Shown piece by piece: positions 1 to 15,400 of a stretch of 64,000 bases of DNA (position 1 is its first letter; every line of letters starts with the position of its first letter). Origin of the DNA: Acridotheres tristis. Taxonomy: Eukaryota; Chordata; Aves; Passeriformes; Sturnidae. Both the position numbers and the translations under genes were made by a program. The stretch is from positions 12,652,216 to 12,716,215 of the forward strand of contig CM072888.1 in the NCBI GenBank assembly GCA_037013685.1. The letters run 5' to 3'. A model generated the notes under the pieces. It saw only the letters and a list, made by a program, of their open reading frames with translations, did not search any database and had not been told where the DNA came from.

Positions 1-3000
1 TATGGAAATCCCTTTCCCCTTACCACCACACATGCCTTGAAATGGGATTTACATCAATCCTTACTCACACCTTATCTAACGAACACAAGATACATTTCCC
101 TCCAGAAAAAACATGAATAATGATCATTTATAAATAGAATTAATCATGTATTTATTGATTGTCCTTTGTGATGAAGATACAATGGACAAAAATTGAAATA
201 AATAGATGAAAGTTTGGAAGAAAAATATTTTCTGGATAATCTCCAGAAGAAAAATATTTAAAAAGAGAGAGAGAGACTGGAGCCAGAAGGTTTTATAAAC
301 ACTTGAAAAATTCCTGGAAATTCAAGTTCCCTGAAATCTTCAGCACTAAACAGAGTTCTGTGATCACATATCAACAGCTCCCAGCCAGGAGCTTGCTGGG
401 TAAACTGTATTTATTCCAGCTCTACAAATGTGCCTCATTCTAAACACAGAAGGAAGGGCTATAAAGACAAATAGTTTGGCTTAATTTAGTATGTCTGATT
501 CCATTTAAGTAATCAACTGCAGGACTGTACAGTTTAAGCCTGAAGAGCCACACCCTCCGTCTGGGGAAAGCTTCTCTGGATGACAAATTCTCAGCAGCAG
601 CTTAAAATGGACCTAAAACATCAAAACTGGAAAAGATACCAGAGATTACTTGTATTTGTTTTAACAATGGAAGAAATATTTGTATCTAGTGACTTCAAGA
701 AAACAGGATATGGTGTAAATATTTTAAAAAGGAAGCACAGAACATACAAGGCAAAAGGAAAACTAGGAAAAGTGGCATGCACAGTAACAGCTGGATTTGC
801 GAATACATTTTCAGTTGAGCAGCTGGGACAGGCATTTGAGGCGAAAATTCTCCAAGGACTACAGTGAGCTTTTTTCCCCATGAATTGCTGAAAAAAAATG
901 TGAACAATTTTTAAACGTCAGCATGTCCAATCTAGATACAACCTCCCTGCCTTAAGTGTGAGGAGGCTCCACATTTCTTGTGAGAAATGTTGTTCCTCTG
1001 ACTGGGACGGATTATAACCATGCTGCCCTGGCAGTTCTACCCTTTGTTGCTTGCACCAACTTTTTTTTCTGAGTAAGCAAAAGTCAAATATCTCTCTATT
1101 TTACCAGTAAGGTCATATTTGCAATCACCATTTTTGTTTCCCCTTTTGAAATACTTTTAGCACTGCCACTTCCTCTTCACTGCCATTCACCCTTATTAAA
1201 ATTCTTGCAGTGTTTCCTGAAGCTGCCAGCCTTACATTTCCAGGGTTTATGCGTGTCCTATGGTGCAAGATGCAAGGAAAGCACTCCTGCAGAAACAGGT
1301 CAGACTTCTGTCTGCCATTTCAGCTCCATCACCAACAGGAGCAGGCTTGACTTTGAGAAGGAAGTTTCCTCTGGGCAGCCTCAGGAACTCAAAAAGGAAG
1401 GTGAAAAGGGCAATCCCACCCTTCCCTATTGAGTACTACTGTGATTTTCACGCAGGATATTTGACCTTGGAAATTGCCCTTGGTTCTGCTCTTTCACAGA
1501 ATAACCTGAACAAGGGAAAGGGGGGTGTGTTTCACCAATATTCTCAACTACTTACTAAGCCACCATGACTGACCAAGAGGCTCACAAGAAGTTCAGTACT
1601 AAATTATGGCAGCTGTTTGCCTGGTTATCCTGAGTCATGTTTCCTGACATGTTTCAGTGAGGGAATAGCCAGATGGGTAGCTAGAATACATCCAGGAAGG
1701 AAAAAAACTGGAAAAAGTCAAACCAATTGGGACCATGACATGCCCTTTAAAAAAATACTGCCATTATTCTTTTTTTTATGAACAACCTATTCACTTCACA
1801 GAAACGACAAAGCGTCAAAGGCAAGTATGCTAAGCAATTTGGAAGCAGGCAAAAAAAACCAACCTGTTCAAGGGCCAGAAGCCCACACTGTACACAAGAG
1901 CAGCAACAAAACCCACTGCTACATCAGATCTGCAGTAAACCTGGAAAATCAGGTCAAACTGGTAAGATTCCTGCTGGTGTAATGAAAAAGCACTTGACAC
2001 TTGCAAAAGCATCTGTTCTTCACCAGCTTCTGTGTGTCCTCTGTGACAGCTCTGCTACAGAATCCCCCTGGGAATTCCCTATGCACACAAAACTGCACAA
2101 CACCAAGAGAAGGGTAAGCAAGCTGCTAACCTCTGGTTTAAGGATTGACAGAGCTCAAATGCTACAGAGAATGGGGAAATCCACCCAAAACAGCTTTAGG
2201 GTAGGCTGGGGAGCCCTGAAGTCTGAGGACATAAAACTGAGCTTGGTAAGACTCTGGACACCCACACCTTTCCTATGAGGAAAGTATGCAAGGCATCAGA
2301 GGAACTTCCCCAACAGCCAACTTCCATGAGGTTGAGCAGACAAGAAGGGACAAAAATCCCTCCTTTGTTCTCTGGAAATAACTGGAATTAGGTCAAATGC
2401 CTCTTAATTTCTGAGGCTCAAATGCACAACTGTTTAGTCTGCGAGGGAAACATGAACTACGGTAACAGAGCAGAGCATGCAGAAAGAAGGCAAAAGTATC
2501 AATTCTGTTGCAAAATTTAAAATTCATCACTTGATCTTCTGCTACATGAGTGTGCATCTCGACCAGCAAAATTACCTCAGGTATTAAAGAGCACATTGAA
2601 GGTCCTTTTTCTCTATAGTTAATTTAAGTAATTCACTTGTTTTTTTTTGGTCTACTCTTACTCTAAAAGTCCCTTCTAAACCCATGCTTGTTGGTTAATT
2701 TTAAACTTCACAGCAATCCCACTGCAGTCAATGAAATTATTCACATTCATGAAGCTATGCACAACCACAGCTTGGGAAAGGTCTGAGGGCCTCCTCAGCT
2801 CTGCTGGAAACTGCAATAAACTGTGAAATAAATCCGATTTCCAGGTCAGAGCTTCCACAAGACATTGTCCAATTTACCATTTGAGGTTTGGCATCTTGCA
2901 TCCTTTTGTCTTGTCCTTCAAGTTTAATAAATTCAGTAAGCAGTGAGAGAAAAACAAAGTTTTCTGTTTCTAATAATCTGTAAATGTTGAATTTGCCTGC

Positions 3001-4860
3001 CTTGGATAAAGGGAGCTTGTTAACCTATTTAGGAAAACAGAAAAAAGAGGGAAAAAAATTGAAACAAAGACCATAATGAGAGCAATTCTTCTAGGCCAGC
3101 TTCTTAAATGACTATTTAATCAGTGGCTGTGTCACATAATTACAGTCACCCTTAGAAAAGGAACCTCTTTCCACTGATACTCCATGACAAGGAACAGCAG
3201 TGAAAAAAGAAGACAAGCCCTTCCATGCCGCAGGGAATCTAAGGAGTAAGAAAGGAAACAGAAATGTTAAATCTTTGCCTGCTGCCTGGTAAACAGAAAA
3301 AGTCTGGCAGAAAGCCCAGGAAACGCCTATTACAGTATGACAATGCAGAAATACTGAATAAACAGACTAGTCAGGTCACCACAACTCACACAGCCCCACA
3401 GCTGCTGGGAGCAGATGACAGAATACAGCATATCCCACATTTTAGTTTTTAATCTCAATTTCATAAAGATTTTTGCATTTTTTTTTAACATCTCAAAAAT
3501 TTGATTCTGAAAATGAACACAACTGGAAATGGAAGATTGCATTTGGGTGTGATTCAAAGACATCATCCCCACTGCAATGGAAATGACAGGAAGAAAAACA
3601 AGCTGTAGGAATATGCATAAGTTAAAGTGAGTTCCTACATATATCTATTTCTTCAAGACTTCCAGTGCAGTAGGACTTTCTGGCAAAGTCTGTTCACCAG
3701 TTTTTCCAAAGGGCAAAACTGATCTGTCTGCAAAATGTCATTTCAGATATTGCACTGATGATGTGCAGCTATTTAGATATCAGAAAATAACAGTTGAAAA
3801 GGACTGAAATCCTGAAAATCTTGAATCATTTTGAATCCCTGTACAACTCAGCTGTCTCTATGACACAAAACACCCCTGAATGACCCTTCCCTCAGCCTTA
3901 TCCACTACTTCAACAAGAGTTGATAATTTCAGTATATTAAACACTGAAATTTAATGCCATGCTTCTCAATTTCATGAGTTACACAAAGAAACAACAGCCT
4001 TATTAAGCATGCAGTAAGTGGAAATTGGAAACAGAAAATAAGCAAGTGCAGCTTGTGATTGTGAACACAATCCAGCTTGTCTGAAGAGAAAAACAAACCA
4101 GGATTTCCAGTTACAAGGCAAGGATATCTTTGCCCATAGGTGCATTAATCACACCAGCTCACCAGTCAGCATAACAGATTCTCTCCTTTAGTGGAATAAC
4201 TGGGAAGCCTCAAACAGAGCCCAAAATAGCACCTGACTGCACACAGCTAACCTTCCATCACACCACCGAGCAGCCAGGCTAAAAATACAAGCTACTTGCA
4301 TTATGAAAGAACATTAAAAGGAAAAGGGCACAATAAGGACAGATATCTGGTTCATCCAATTCAATCAAATCTTACTGATTTAATGACACCCTGTTCTACA
4401 ATATAAATGCAGCAAAAAATTAAGTTATGTCATTTTTTTTTCCCCATAAAATCACCTATTCTGCACAATTATAGAAATCATGCCTTTGGCTAATCACTCT
4501 ACTTGAAAAGCATGGCATCCACATACTATGGGAGAACTTGAAAACCCCAAAAATATTCTATGTACTTTCAGGTTTTTTGGTTCTTTAGATCAGAAGTGTT
4601 TCTGCAGCATTAATCAATAACTTACTGCAATCCTAAGTTTCCAGTGTTTACAAGCAGGCAATTTCATGGAGACATTTCAAAAGCTGCAGCTCTTTAAATG
4701 AGAACTATTTCTCCACAGACAAATAAGAAAGTCAAACTCAGTTTGTGGCCAGTGCAGGAAGAAAAAAAGAAAATGTATAAATCTGGAAATGTCCTTTGAT
4801 GACAGGTACAAATAATTGTTCATGAATCATTAAGCTTTAAATGAAAGATTTATAGTTTTA

Positions 4861-5037
4861 CACTGGAACAGGTTGTCCAGTGAGACTGTGGGTGTCCTAC
4901 CCTGGAAAAAATTCAAGGTCATGTTGGATGGGGCTTTGAGAAATCTGATCTAATTGAAGATGTCCCTTCTTACTGCAGAGGGGTTGGATTAGATGACCTT
5001 TAAAGAGCCTTTAAATTGATAATTCTGTGATTCTGTG
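4861..5037 (+). mobile_element. Short CR1 LINE 3' end in intron 2
   Basis: GGAACAGGTTGTCCAGTGAG, GTTGGATGGGGCTTTGAG and GGTTGGATTAGATGACC, then an ATTCTGTGATTCTGTG tail, are the last parts of a CR1 element. The copy is diverged and 5' truncated, and is antisense to DCLK2. Confidence 0.88.
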
Positions 5038-8000
5038 TTTTTCCAATGCCTTGGATTGTTCATGAAGGAGCTGTTAAATTCAGTTTTCTGCTCAAATTCT
5101 ATTAAAAAATCAAATTAAAGAATTCTAAGGCACAAAATATTAGTTGAAATGAATGACTCACTGAAATTTAATATTGTTATGTAGAGGTATAAAAATCTAT
5201 TGTTCTCTGAGTTCCTGTGTCAAGGGTTTCAATCTTTCAGTCATTCAAAACTGTTTTTCATAGCACTGCAATAGGAGGGGAAAAAACTTCAGGTACCCTA
5301 TAAATTCAGGTCTCTCTCCCAGTTCTGTTCCCTTCACAGATACTACTTCACATAACAACAAGCTTTGATAAAATCCATAGAGCTCCTCACAGATTAGAAG
5401 GATGTTTTCACATGTATTTTAAGTTTTGGTCATTTAACATCTTTTTAGCCCTTAAGACACTTCATTTACTCAGTGTTTTATTTGTTTCAGCCTAACAACA
5501 ACTGTACTTCTAACTCAATTTACAGTTCTATTTTTATCATATTACCTTGCAATGCTAACAGCTTGCCATACAGCTAAACAGCACACACAGCTTCTAATGA
5601 TACTTGATTCTTGAAGGATCCTCCTCACTTAACTGCAAACTGGAAGTGCAGGAAGAAAATTCAGCTTTATGGATGTTCTCACTATGCACCATTTCAAACA
5701 ATGACATCTCACAGATGAAAGGACAGAAATTCTGTGTAAAAATACATCCATATAAAGCATGAAGGTATTTTGTACTCAGCAAATTAACCTCCATGCTTAC
5801 TCTGCTTTGCCTGTCATGAATTATTGAGGTCTGTTGTACTTGCAACATGTAAGCACAAACTGGAACAGCTATGCTGGGCTAGGGACATCAAGTAAGAAAA
5901 ATGAGGATATAACTGATTAATAGGAGGATGAGAAGCTCGAAACTGTTAAACAAAATTAATGTACCACAGGAAATAGAAACTATTATCTGGTCTTCAAAGA
6001 TCCAATTGAATCTCATTAGCTCCCAACTTTGACCAGTATTACTTCCAAGTCTGCTGCTGCTGCTTATGGATTGCTTTAACAAGCTGCTAAACAGATGTAA
6101 AACACATTTGAAGACATGGAAACATGTTTGATTTCGTGCTCGGACAGCAAATGTATTACAAATATACTTTGGGTACTGACAAAAGAACAGATGCACCAAC
6201 ACTGCCAGACCAGAGGAAAAGGTGTATCCTTAAAGTTTGTCCTTAAAACCCAACAAAATGCCACACGTGGTTCTTCTTAATATCTGGAAATCTCAGTTCT
6301 TCCTTTGAACAAACATCCACAATTTCAGGAAGAAAAGCAAATTGGAATCTCCCATCCCATCCCAGAAACACAGAACTAAACCCCTGCCCAATTCCCCAGA
6401 TCATTTAAAAGCACAGAAAAGAGGTGTTAAACCAAATTTATCAGTCAGCTGCCTTTTGTGGTGTCTGCTGAGCCTTGTTTTAAAATCACACCACAATATT
6501 TTTATTGCCATACTGCTATGAGCAGATTGGAGCTCAGCTTTGGGGAGTTAGGCAGAGGATTTAGGTGACTCAGTACTTTTTCTTTTCTGAGTTAAATGCT
6601 GACTCAATGTGGGTTTTTCTTTAGTTGAAAAGTGAGTAGATCAGAAGGTAAAGATGCTTAGAGGGCCATAATTCAGCAATTGGCTGATAAATATTAAAAG
6701 CCTCTAAAGTAGTCTGGATGACTGTTTCTGCTGAGCCAGAACATGAGAAATGCTGCTGAACACTGGAAGCATCTGGGTAGCATCACCAAGTTTTATGGAC
6801 CTCTGTATCAATCACATCAGAGGTGCTTTTGAAATGCATGAGGAAGTTGACCCCATTTTGAAATTAGTAGCTCAGAAATCATGCATTCTATTTGGAAATA
6901 AATTTTCAGAGACCAGGAACAAGACATCATAGGTTGTTACTGAAGATCCATTTCAAAACTTTTTTTTGTTTGTTTCTTCCTTTTTTTAAATAAGAAACTT
7001 TAAAAATATATTCCAGGCTTCCTCCTTCTGCAAGACACTGAACTATGAAGCATAGATTGGAGCAAACACAATTATAAAACCATAACATCAGTAACAGTGA
7101 AACTCAACACTGAAAGCTCTGCTCAGAAAGCAATGCTGGCACCCTTAAAGAATTCTTCACTTTCTTCCACTTACATCTGGCAGTACTTGAATCCATACAC
7201 TCTTCCAAACTCTGACCGCTCTTTGAAGAGCAAATATTCCTTGTATTTACTCAGAATTATACATTTATTCCTTGTAATACAAACCTCTTTTGACTCATAA
7301 AGCCAATTTACATAATGAGAGGCCCAATGCAAAATTTGTATTTGTACAATATTGAGATTCTGGCCAACCAAACCTTTTTAGTGGTTTGACAAAAGCTATT
7401 TTTTTCCAAAATTCTATTCAAGATAACTACTGCTAAACTGACAGTCTCCCAAGATTCTGCATTTCCAATAATAAAGCCAGAGTTCACTAAATGTATTTTT
7501 TTTTATTTGAGGGCTGCTGTTTTGATTAACCCTTTTTCGTCTTTTTAAAATGCACTTTAGAAACATTAATGCATTACAGAAAGGCATTTAAATACAGTAA
7601 GAAATGTGAACTGGGGTACTTTTGCTAATTTCAGGGTTTTTTTCTTAAAATCACCAGTTCATGAAGAATTTCATCCTACTTTTTCTGCAGGATGCTAAGT
7701 ACCCTATGTATCAGACCTCATTCTTTTCACTGCATTGATTATATTTTTTTCACAGACAGAAAACCAGCAAATGCAGCAGTGGGAACTCTTCCCATTCCAA
7801 GTCATATGTGTGCAAAGCTAGAAATCAGTGATCACCTATTTCTGGTTAAATAAACAAACAGAAACAACAAGCAAAACCTCATCTGCTTCAAGCTAAAAAC
7901 TAAGACCAGGCTACGGAAGTGGAAGCAAAAGTTATTAATCTGATTAATAAGAAAAAAATATATATTGCCATATATCAGCAAGAGCAGTTATGGAATAGTT

Positions 8001-11000
8001 TTGTGCCACTCCATCATTCTGTGGAGGTTTTTTTTTCTGTTTAACTAGTTCTCTTTAGCATCTTTATGTAGCTATCAAATCTGTTTCCAATTTTGATGAA
8101 AGAGGGTTTTCAGAAACATCACTTAAGCTGCAAATATAGATAAAAAATGCAAACTATGTTTCAGTTTACAGCAAAACTGGGTACAGATGAGGGCTGTAAT
8201 GCTACACAGCTGGTGACAGGAGATCATCTTCAACGATACAGGGGGTGCTCCTTGTGTTCCTGATCCTAAGCTTCTCTGTGGCACTTAAGAACAGCAAATG
8301 CAGCCTCAGCAAGTGAACTGCCTGGTTGTTTTGCACAGAATTAGAAGCTATTGTAGCTGCAATGCCTCTCTGGTAGCTTTAATTCTGTTTCCATCAGACT
8401 TCTCAACAAGTGGAATTAATCAAGGTCCAGCTCAGTGTGGCCAAATCCAAGCTGCAGCACTGATGCTTTTGCTGCACACTGCAGTTTAAAGAGAATGGTA
8501 TCAGGATGTTCAGTCTGGATCAAAATGCACCTATGGTTGCAGCTGAAATACCTATGCAAGTAACTCGTGAATGTCTGGATTACAGTGTTTTTTCATTACT
8601 ATCATCAGGATTAATTTGCAAAACACAAAAAAAAATTCCAAATTCCCTCCTCATATTCCAAGCAATGTCCTCACCAAGACTAAGCACACATAAGATCATG
8701 ACATAAAGAGCCTAAAGGTCTATTTAAATAGTTTTAAAATGTATTCTGTAATAAGAATACTCCATGCAGAAGGGAGTTCTGCAGAACAGCCTGCACCTGG
8801 GCTTGCAGTGGCAGAGAAAGGCAAATTGTGCACCAGGGTCTGCTTGCAACAGAGCAGAATAAAATGAATATGAGCAGCCTCTCAACAGCTGAAGAACACA
8901 ACTCCATGCAGCCAGCAGCTCCTGTTGAGCAGCACATCAGCAGCAGGAACTGAATCTGCTCACAGCTCCACAGGCTTTGCAGCAAACACTGCACAGGTTG
9001 TGCTTGTCACACACTTCTGACCACAAATACAACAACACAGCACCATGGCACCAAACAAAACTTCTGGTTTCTGCAGCCAGGTCAAGATTTCATTGGTTTC
9101 AGTTGCATAAAGTACACAATGTCTGGAGAAGCATCATAACTTAGGCACATATAGGGATTTATTCCCTTTTTTTTTCTTTCTGCTAACTTCCATTACACAT
9201 ATGGTTTACTACAAAGTTAGTTGTCTGATCCTGAAGAAGCTGATTTAAAAAAAATAAAAATCCATTTTACTAAGGTTCTGTAGGTACCTTGTGTCAGAAA
9301 CACCTGAATTCTTGTCACTCCGTTTCTCCTTAGACCACAAGAATCATATTCTCCAAGAGCAGAAAATGCTTCATTAGGTGTGGTTTCTGACATTCCCTTC
9401 CAATGCTGGAGTATCACCAGCCTTGAGATAATACAGATCATAAAAGGCTAAAGCAGCTGTTAAAGGTGACAGAAGATCACCTTTGAACCAGTTATCCTAA
9501 AAAATTCTCTTTATACTGCCTGCTGTTACAAATTCTTCCAATCAGGAGAATTTCTGTCCACACTGGAATCCCGGTTAGAATTTAACCACTCCTACACTTG
9601 TTTACAGCAGGATTAGCCTTAATCCATTTAGCCACTATTGCTAAAGCAGGAGCAATAGTTGTGGTGACTATTCCTCCATTATTGAGGTGATTGGTGTCCT
9701 TATTTCTACTCTCAAGGTCTAAGGCTTTTGCAGATATTCCCCAGTGCTTAAAGAGCTTCCTAAGCAGCTTCTGGGAACATATGTTGTTTTTACTAGCTCT
9801 GGGTAGAGTTTCACTGTGTGTGCCAAGCAGACCTCCTTGGGGCCCTGTCAGTGATCAACTGATTCAGTGCTCAGAATCAGAACCCAAGCCCTTTTGGCAG
9901 ATTCGCTCTGTGAGAGAATCTTGATTTTTGGTCTGTGTGCACCACATCCAACCACAGCTACTTGATAAAAAGGCTTAGAGAAATCATTTCTATTGCTACA
10001 AATCATCCATTTGGCATTAACAGTAGTCTTTTTCAATCCAGTTGTGAGTGGAAAGTCTGAGGCACAACAAGCAACGTGGCTCATTTATTCCCAAAACAAG
10101 GGCATAAAATGCTAAAAGGTTTTCTAGAAAGCATATACTGAATCAATGGAATATTTTTCCTCCTTTTCCTGAGATCTCCTAAAAAAAAAAATATTTCTAG
10201 TGGAGATACAGCCCAAGAAACGAATTTTAAATTATCAGCCACTACTTTTCTATTCCTAATTAGGTTTTGGAAACCATCTGTTTTCTGGAACACCATGTTG
10301 AAACTGCTGCTTAGAACACCATATGGAAAAGTTAACTGCAGCTCCAGGAACCTATGGCTCATCCTGCCTTTAAGTATTCCATAGATGTTTCCCCAACAGG
10401 CTTTTCTTTTTAGGAAAGAAGGCTATAACAGTATTTTTTGTTATAAAACTCTTTGCTTACTAGTCCAAAAAAAAATAAACCCAAAAAACCAACTTTTGAC
10501 ATTTTTACACAAATGTTTACATTCAATAGATGGCAGTCAGATAATGGTGTTTTAAATGAGGAAAGACTATTAATAAGCACAGAGGAACTCGAGTATCATG
10601 GAAGGACTGAAGGCAGCTTTCTGCAGATCTGCATAAAAGTCTAAAACTCTTTTTTGTAATTCCTTTGTTGCACTTAAGACCTAGATCAAAAAAACCACAA
10701 CAGCTCAGAGCTGTAAGTAAATAGAGTCTCTGGACTCACGCTGAGTTTTCTCAACTCAGTATTTATCAGTATGGATATTCCTGAGAGCACCTGGAGAATG
10801 CTGTGAAAGATGCAGCATGAAGTGCCTGCACTACAAAAATCAAGTTCATTCAAAGTTCTTAGTCCTCCTGGGAAGATTCTTTTCTCTGATTTGGTTGACT
10901 TGTTTGTAATGCTTAGGATAGCTCTAAAACCAGCAGGCTTGAAAAATGAAAACCACTTCCAAAACAACCCACAACAGAAGTGCCATCTCTCCCTACACAC

Positions 11001-12438
11001 AGTTACTCATCATATGCTTCATGTTTAATTAAGCGCTGTCAACTCAAATTTAAGTTTACACACAGCCCCCAGGAATGTTCAAGTGCCACCCTGTGCCTCA
11101 GCAAGTTACTGCTGTGATAAGTCCATGGAGGGAAGCAAAAAGCAGTAAGATTCAACAAGAACAAAAGAGCAGCAAAATTTAAGGGTATAACAGTTATGAA
11201 CATAGCACTATTTCAAAAATACATGTTTCATCTCCCTCCAAGCTCATATTAAAGATGGCAGGAGTGCAAGTTTAAAACATTTTTATAATGAGAATACATT
11301 CTCTGCTTTCTAACAAGTATAGAAGTTAAAAAAGTAAACCATATTAATTTTGATATGCCTCATAGGCAATATGCAAATGTATCTACCCTCAGTCTGTAAC
11401 TGTGCTGCCCTCTTGGTCATGCACTTTAGAAGCTGTTGCCATCATCTGCCAGCTCAGATTCCACAGTAAATAGTGATTTGTTTTGTCAAAATTGGCAAAT
11501 TTTATTGATATTTTAAGAATAAAATGTTTTAAAATTAAGATACTTCAGCCTACTTCAGTTAAGTAGACTGAGGTAAAGGCTGTATTTATTGTGTGTCACT
11601 GTAAACTCCTTATATCCAAATGAGTGCAGAAATCCTCTGTGGGGATTTATTGTCTGCCACCATGAAGTGGCAGATGCTGCATCAGCTTTTGCTGAAACTG
11701 TCTGGTGGCAATCTTTTAAAGAAACACTGCAAAAGTGCATTTCATTTACTCCTTGATGGGCCCTCCAATCTCCACCATTCCTGGGAAGCACAATTGCTCA
11801 TCCCTTATTGCCATCAAGCTTGGGGCAAATTGACCCAAAGGAAAATAAAACTGTTTTTAATCCACTGAACCGAGTTCCATTCTTAAAAGTTTTCATTTGA
11901 CAGAATTACCTTTCTGTGTAGTGAGATTATAATTACCTAATGTGAGTGGTCTGAAGCATCAATATTTCATCAACTAAAGCCCAAGAAATAATTTTCACCA
12001 AGTTGTAAGATTACTTATTTTTTCCAATACAATGTTTAAACAACATTTACTACAGCCACGGCCAAAAGTTCCCAGTAGCTTTCCAAGAGATCTGCCATTG
12101 AAAGATTTTATAATGACTCTATACTTTGCTGTAACAACAAAAGAAAGCCCCAAAAATACAACTAGCTTACAAAATCCACTACAATTCATTTCACATTGGA
12201 GGAAAGATTAAAACAGAGAGAGAGGAAAAGGCAAGCAGAAAGTATCTGTGAAAAATATTTATTAAAAACTCATACTACCACTCTGAATAAAGTCATAACA
12301 CGCTTACTGTACTAAAGAGAACATGCAGTTATGGGTACGTTGATGCAATTTTATTATTTGTGAAATGTTACACCTACCTTTCAGTAGAAACTATATATTA
12401 TCAGCAGGTAAACAAAAAAGCATCTACACCAAATATAT

Positions 12439-12482
12439 TAAAAAAAAACCACCAAAAAAACCAAACCAAAAAACCCAAAAAA
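12439..12482. repeat. A/C-rich low-complexity stretch
   Basis: Alternating A runs and CC or ACC units with no T or G for more than 40 bases. Confidence 0.9.
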
Positions 12483-15400
12483 CTAAAGCTTTGGACACTC
12501 AATCCTTTCAAGTTGGCAGAGAGAGTGAGTGTTGAAGCAGGTAAGTTTATCTTGCACAACCAAGACCTTGCCCAGAGATACATCCATTTAAATATCTTGC
12601 CTAGCACACACCAGCAGTACAGATAGCAGGGGAAAAAGGAGGAAAGGGGGTATAAAAAATCCTGTCATATTCAGACTGAAATCACTTGGGGGATTTCCAA
12701 GGCTATCATAATACTATAATAATGAAATAACTCTGCAATAGTGGAAGCAAAGCAGGCAAGAGAAATGCAAATCAAATCCCATCAGAGAGGTGATGGAGAA
12801 TGGTGACTGAAAATTAGAGGAAAGCAGATATCAAATTTCTGCAAAAGAGGTGATGCACAGTAAATAATTTGCAACCAGCAATTTTATTATTACTGTTTTG
12901 CAAATGAAGAGCTTGTCAAGTGCTACAAGTATATCCATGCACTAGCGAAAACATGCAGGTATTTTTTGAAAATTAATTTCCAGAACCCTCATTCTGACCT
13001 GAGAATTTAATTTTTAAAATAGTTGTAAATGTTCATAAATTCACAAATCTGAAGTATAACCTAATAAATCAAATTCTAAGAACTGTCAGCCAGATTTAAC
13101 CAAAGGAAACCTGGTGATTCACTATTAGAATAAAAATACCTTTGCCTATATTCCATTTCACAGAAAGCCTGCACTGTCTCTTCGAGCAAATGAAAATTTT
13201 TAAAAGTAACTCTACAGAATAAGACAAAGTTATAACTTGCTCCCTATTATCTGGGGACAGTTTACACAAACATTCTACATAATATTACAAAGTTATACAA
13301 AATATCTAACCCTAGCTAAAATTAAAATTTTTTGACTGTGCTAGTCAGACTGAAAATGACTCATGGTATGAAGGAACATGAATCATCTAAAACATTTTGA
13401 GACTAATTATATATGAATATATAAAGCACTGAGAAATACACGAGTTCAGAAAGAGCCTCTAACTTCAGACTCATCCCTAACAAAGTCAATTTTCAAAAGT
13501 TGTATTAATATTCATTCCTGGTAATCCTTACCAGTCTAGGCACATGTATTCACAGTGGGGTCTGCATGTGAAATCCCAGCTTTGCCCTCAATCCTTCCCC
13601 ACATTTACAGCAGCAAAGAATTTTTGTTCAGAGGAATAATTTTCACAATACATTGCCAAGAAATCAGTATAAATTTTCATTGGCTTTGAAGAGAAGGAAG
13701 AAACACGGGGCATAAAACGTTGGAAAAGTTTTGGAAGAAGGAAAAGATTCCATATAAAATATAGCTCCATTTCTAACTACCAGCCAAACAAGCCAGAAGA
13801 CAGGAGTATTTTGCTTCTAATGCACATATGATTCCAAGAGAATTTCACCAATAAACTCAGCCACAGATGAAGAAGAAAAACCAAACCAAAAACCACATGG
13901 AAAGATTTGGAAGTAATTTCAGGTACAAGCTGCAAACTTGAGAAGGGTGAAACACTGGGGATTCATATTCAGAAGGAATACCCAGAGACCTATTCTCACA
14001 GCTCTTCCATTGTCCAGAAGAACATACCTCAGTGTGCATGGAGCATTTATGTCCAAGCACTGGAGAACAGCCACAGCAGGAATAAATCTCATTTTTCTTT
14101 GTTTACCAGTTGACTTTTTATAACTTGTGCAACCAGAAATGTACAAACTATTTTCTACACCACAGCAGCATTCTCCATAGCATAGTACCATGAACTATTT
14201 AATTTCCTCTCCTCAGGGAGGCTCTTGGTAAAGAAACAAATGTCCTCCACTGCCAGCAACCAAGTGAAGATCCTGCTGACAGGGCTAATGCAATGAAAGC
14301 TGCTTTTATGGCTTAGTTAAGAATCCTTGTTCAAGCAATATAGATAAAATCAAGTTTTCAATTTCAGATAGGTGTTTAGAAACTTCTGCACTTGCATCTG
14401 CCTCCCAAGAGATGAAGAAAGGAGGTTTAAGTGTTGTGATCTGGTCTTATAAACTCCATCACATTTTAATAGCTTTAAAACTAGACGTGCTTTTTGTTTA
14501 AATATCAATCAAGCTGAGTTTTCAGGCATGCCCTTCCCCGATACTTAATAACTTTTGCTAGGTGTTTATAGCCAAAAGCTTCATGTAAATCTTATTTCTA
14601 ATAAAAGACTGTGACAGAGGCTTCAGAAAGCCTCAGATAAGAATAATAAAAGGTGCTAAACTCCCAGTAATTTTAGAGGTACATAGTCTTTCACTTCTTC
14701 TGATAATTTCATGTTCATGTGTTTTGATTTGCACTGAAACAAACAAATATCTGGCAAGTCCTTTTCATATTCCATTATAGTAGGTGTGGTGTCATTACTG
14801 CTTTGTTACGTAGGCCTTAAATGAAGATGAAAAAATGAAGTTCCAGAATAGAAGCTCAAGGAATAGAAATTTTAATCACCAACTAATTATTGCCAAAATA
14901 TGTGAGCAAGCCATGAGAATTACTTTGGAAATTGCAGACAAATGTCTATCCATAAGAAGTAGTATCAAACATCTTCATTCCTCCACTAAATTTAGAACTG
15001 CTCTGAAATTTCAATACTCAGTGAATTACAGATAGGAAGAAAAAAATTACTGAGATAAGTATCACAAATACATTTTTTAAAGTGTTTGAGGAGTAGTAAA
15101 TCAGAAAAAATAATACGTAAAGGGTAAAGTGTGTTGTAAGAAATAAAAATGTTTTCATGTGCCAAACCCAAGAAAATCTGTAAAATAATTACTAGTTCCA
15201 AGAGCATTCAAAGGCCTGTCAGACCCTAAAAACTTCTCAGAAGACACCTTTGCACCTTGGACTGAAGCTTCTCTCCTGGCTTCTTGGTAATTGTGGCAGA
15301 AGACAATGACGAGGTTTTCACACATCCCATGACCTACATCAGCCCAAAAGCAGCAGCAAATCCCTGCCAGCTCTTTACCTGAGATCAGTGCTTGAACCAG

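Noticed and set aside
1778..2278. Plus-strand frame of 166 codons
   Set aside because: It is the longest non-exonic frame in intron 2, but has no recognisable domain, no splice-site support and a composition like translated intron; chance is the simplest reading.
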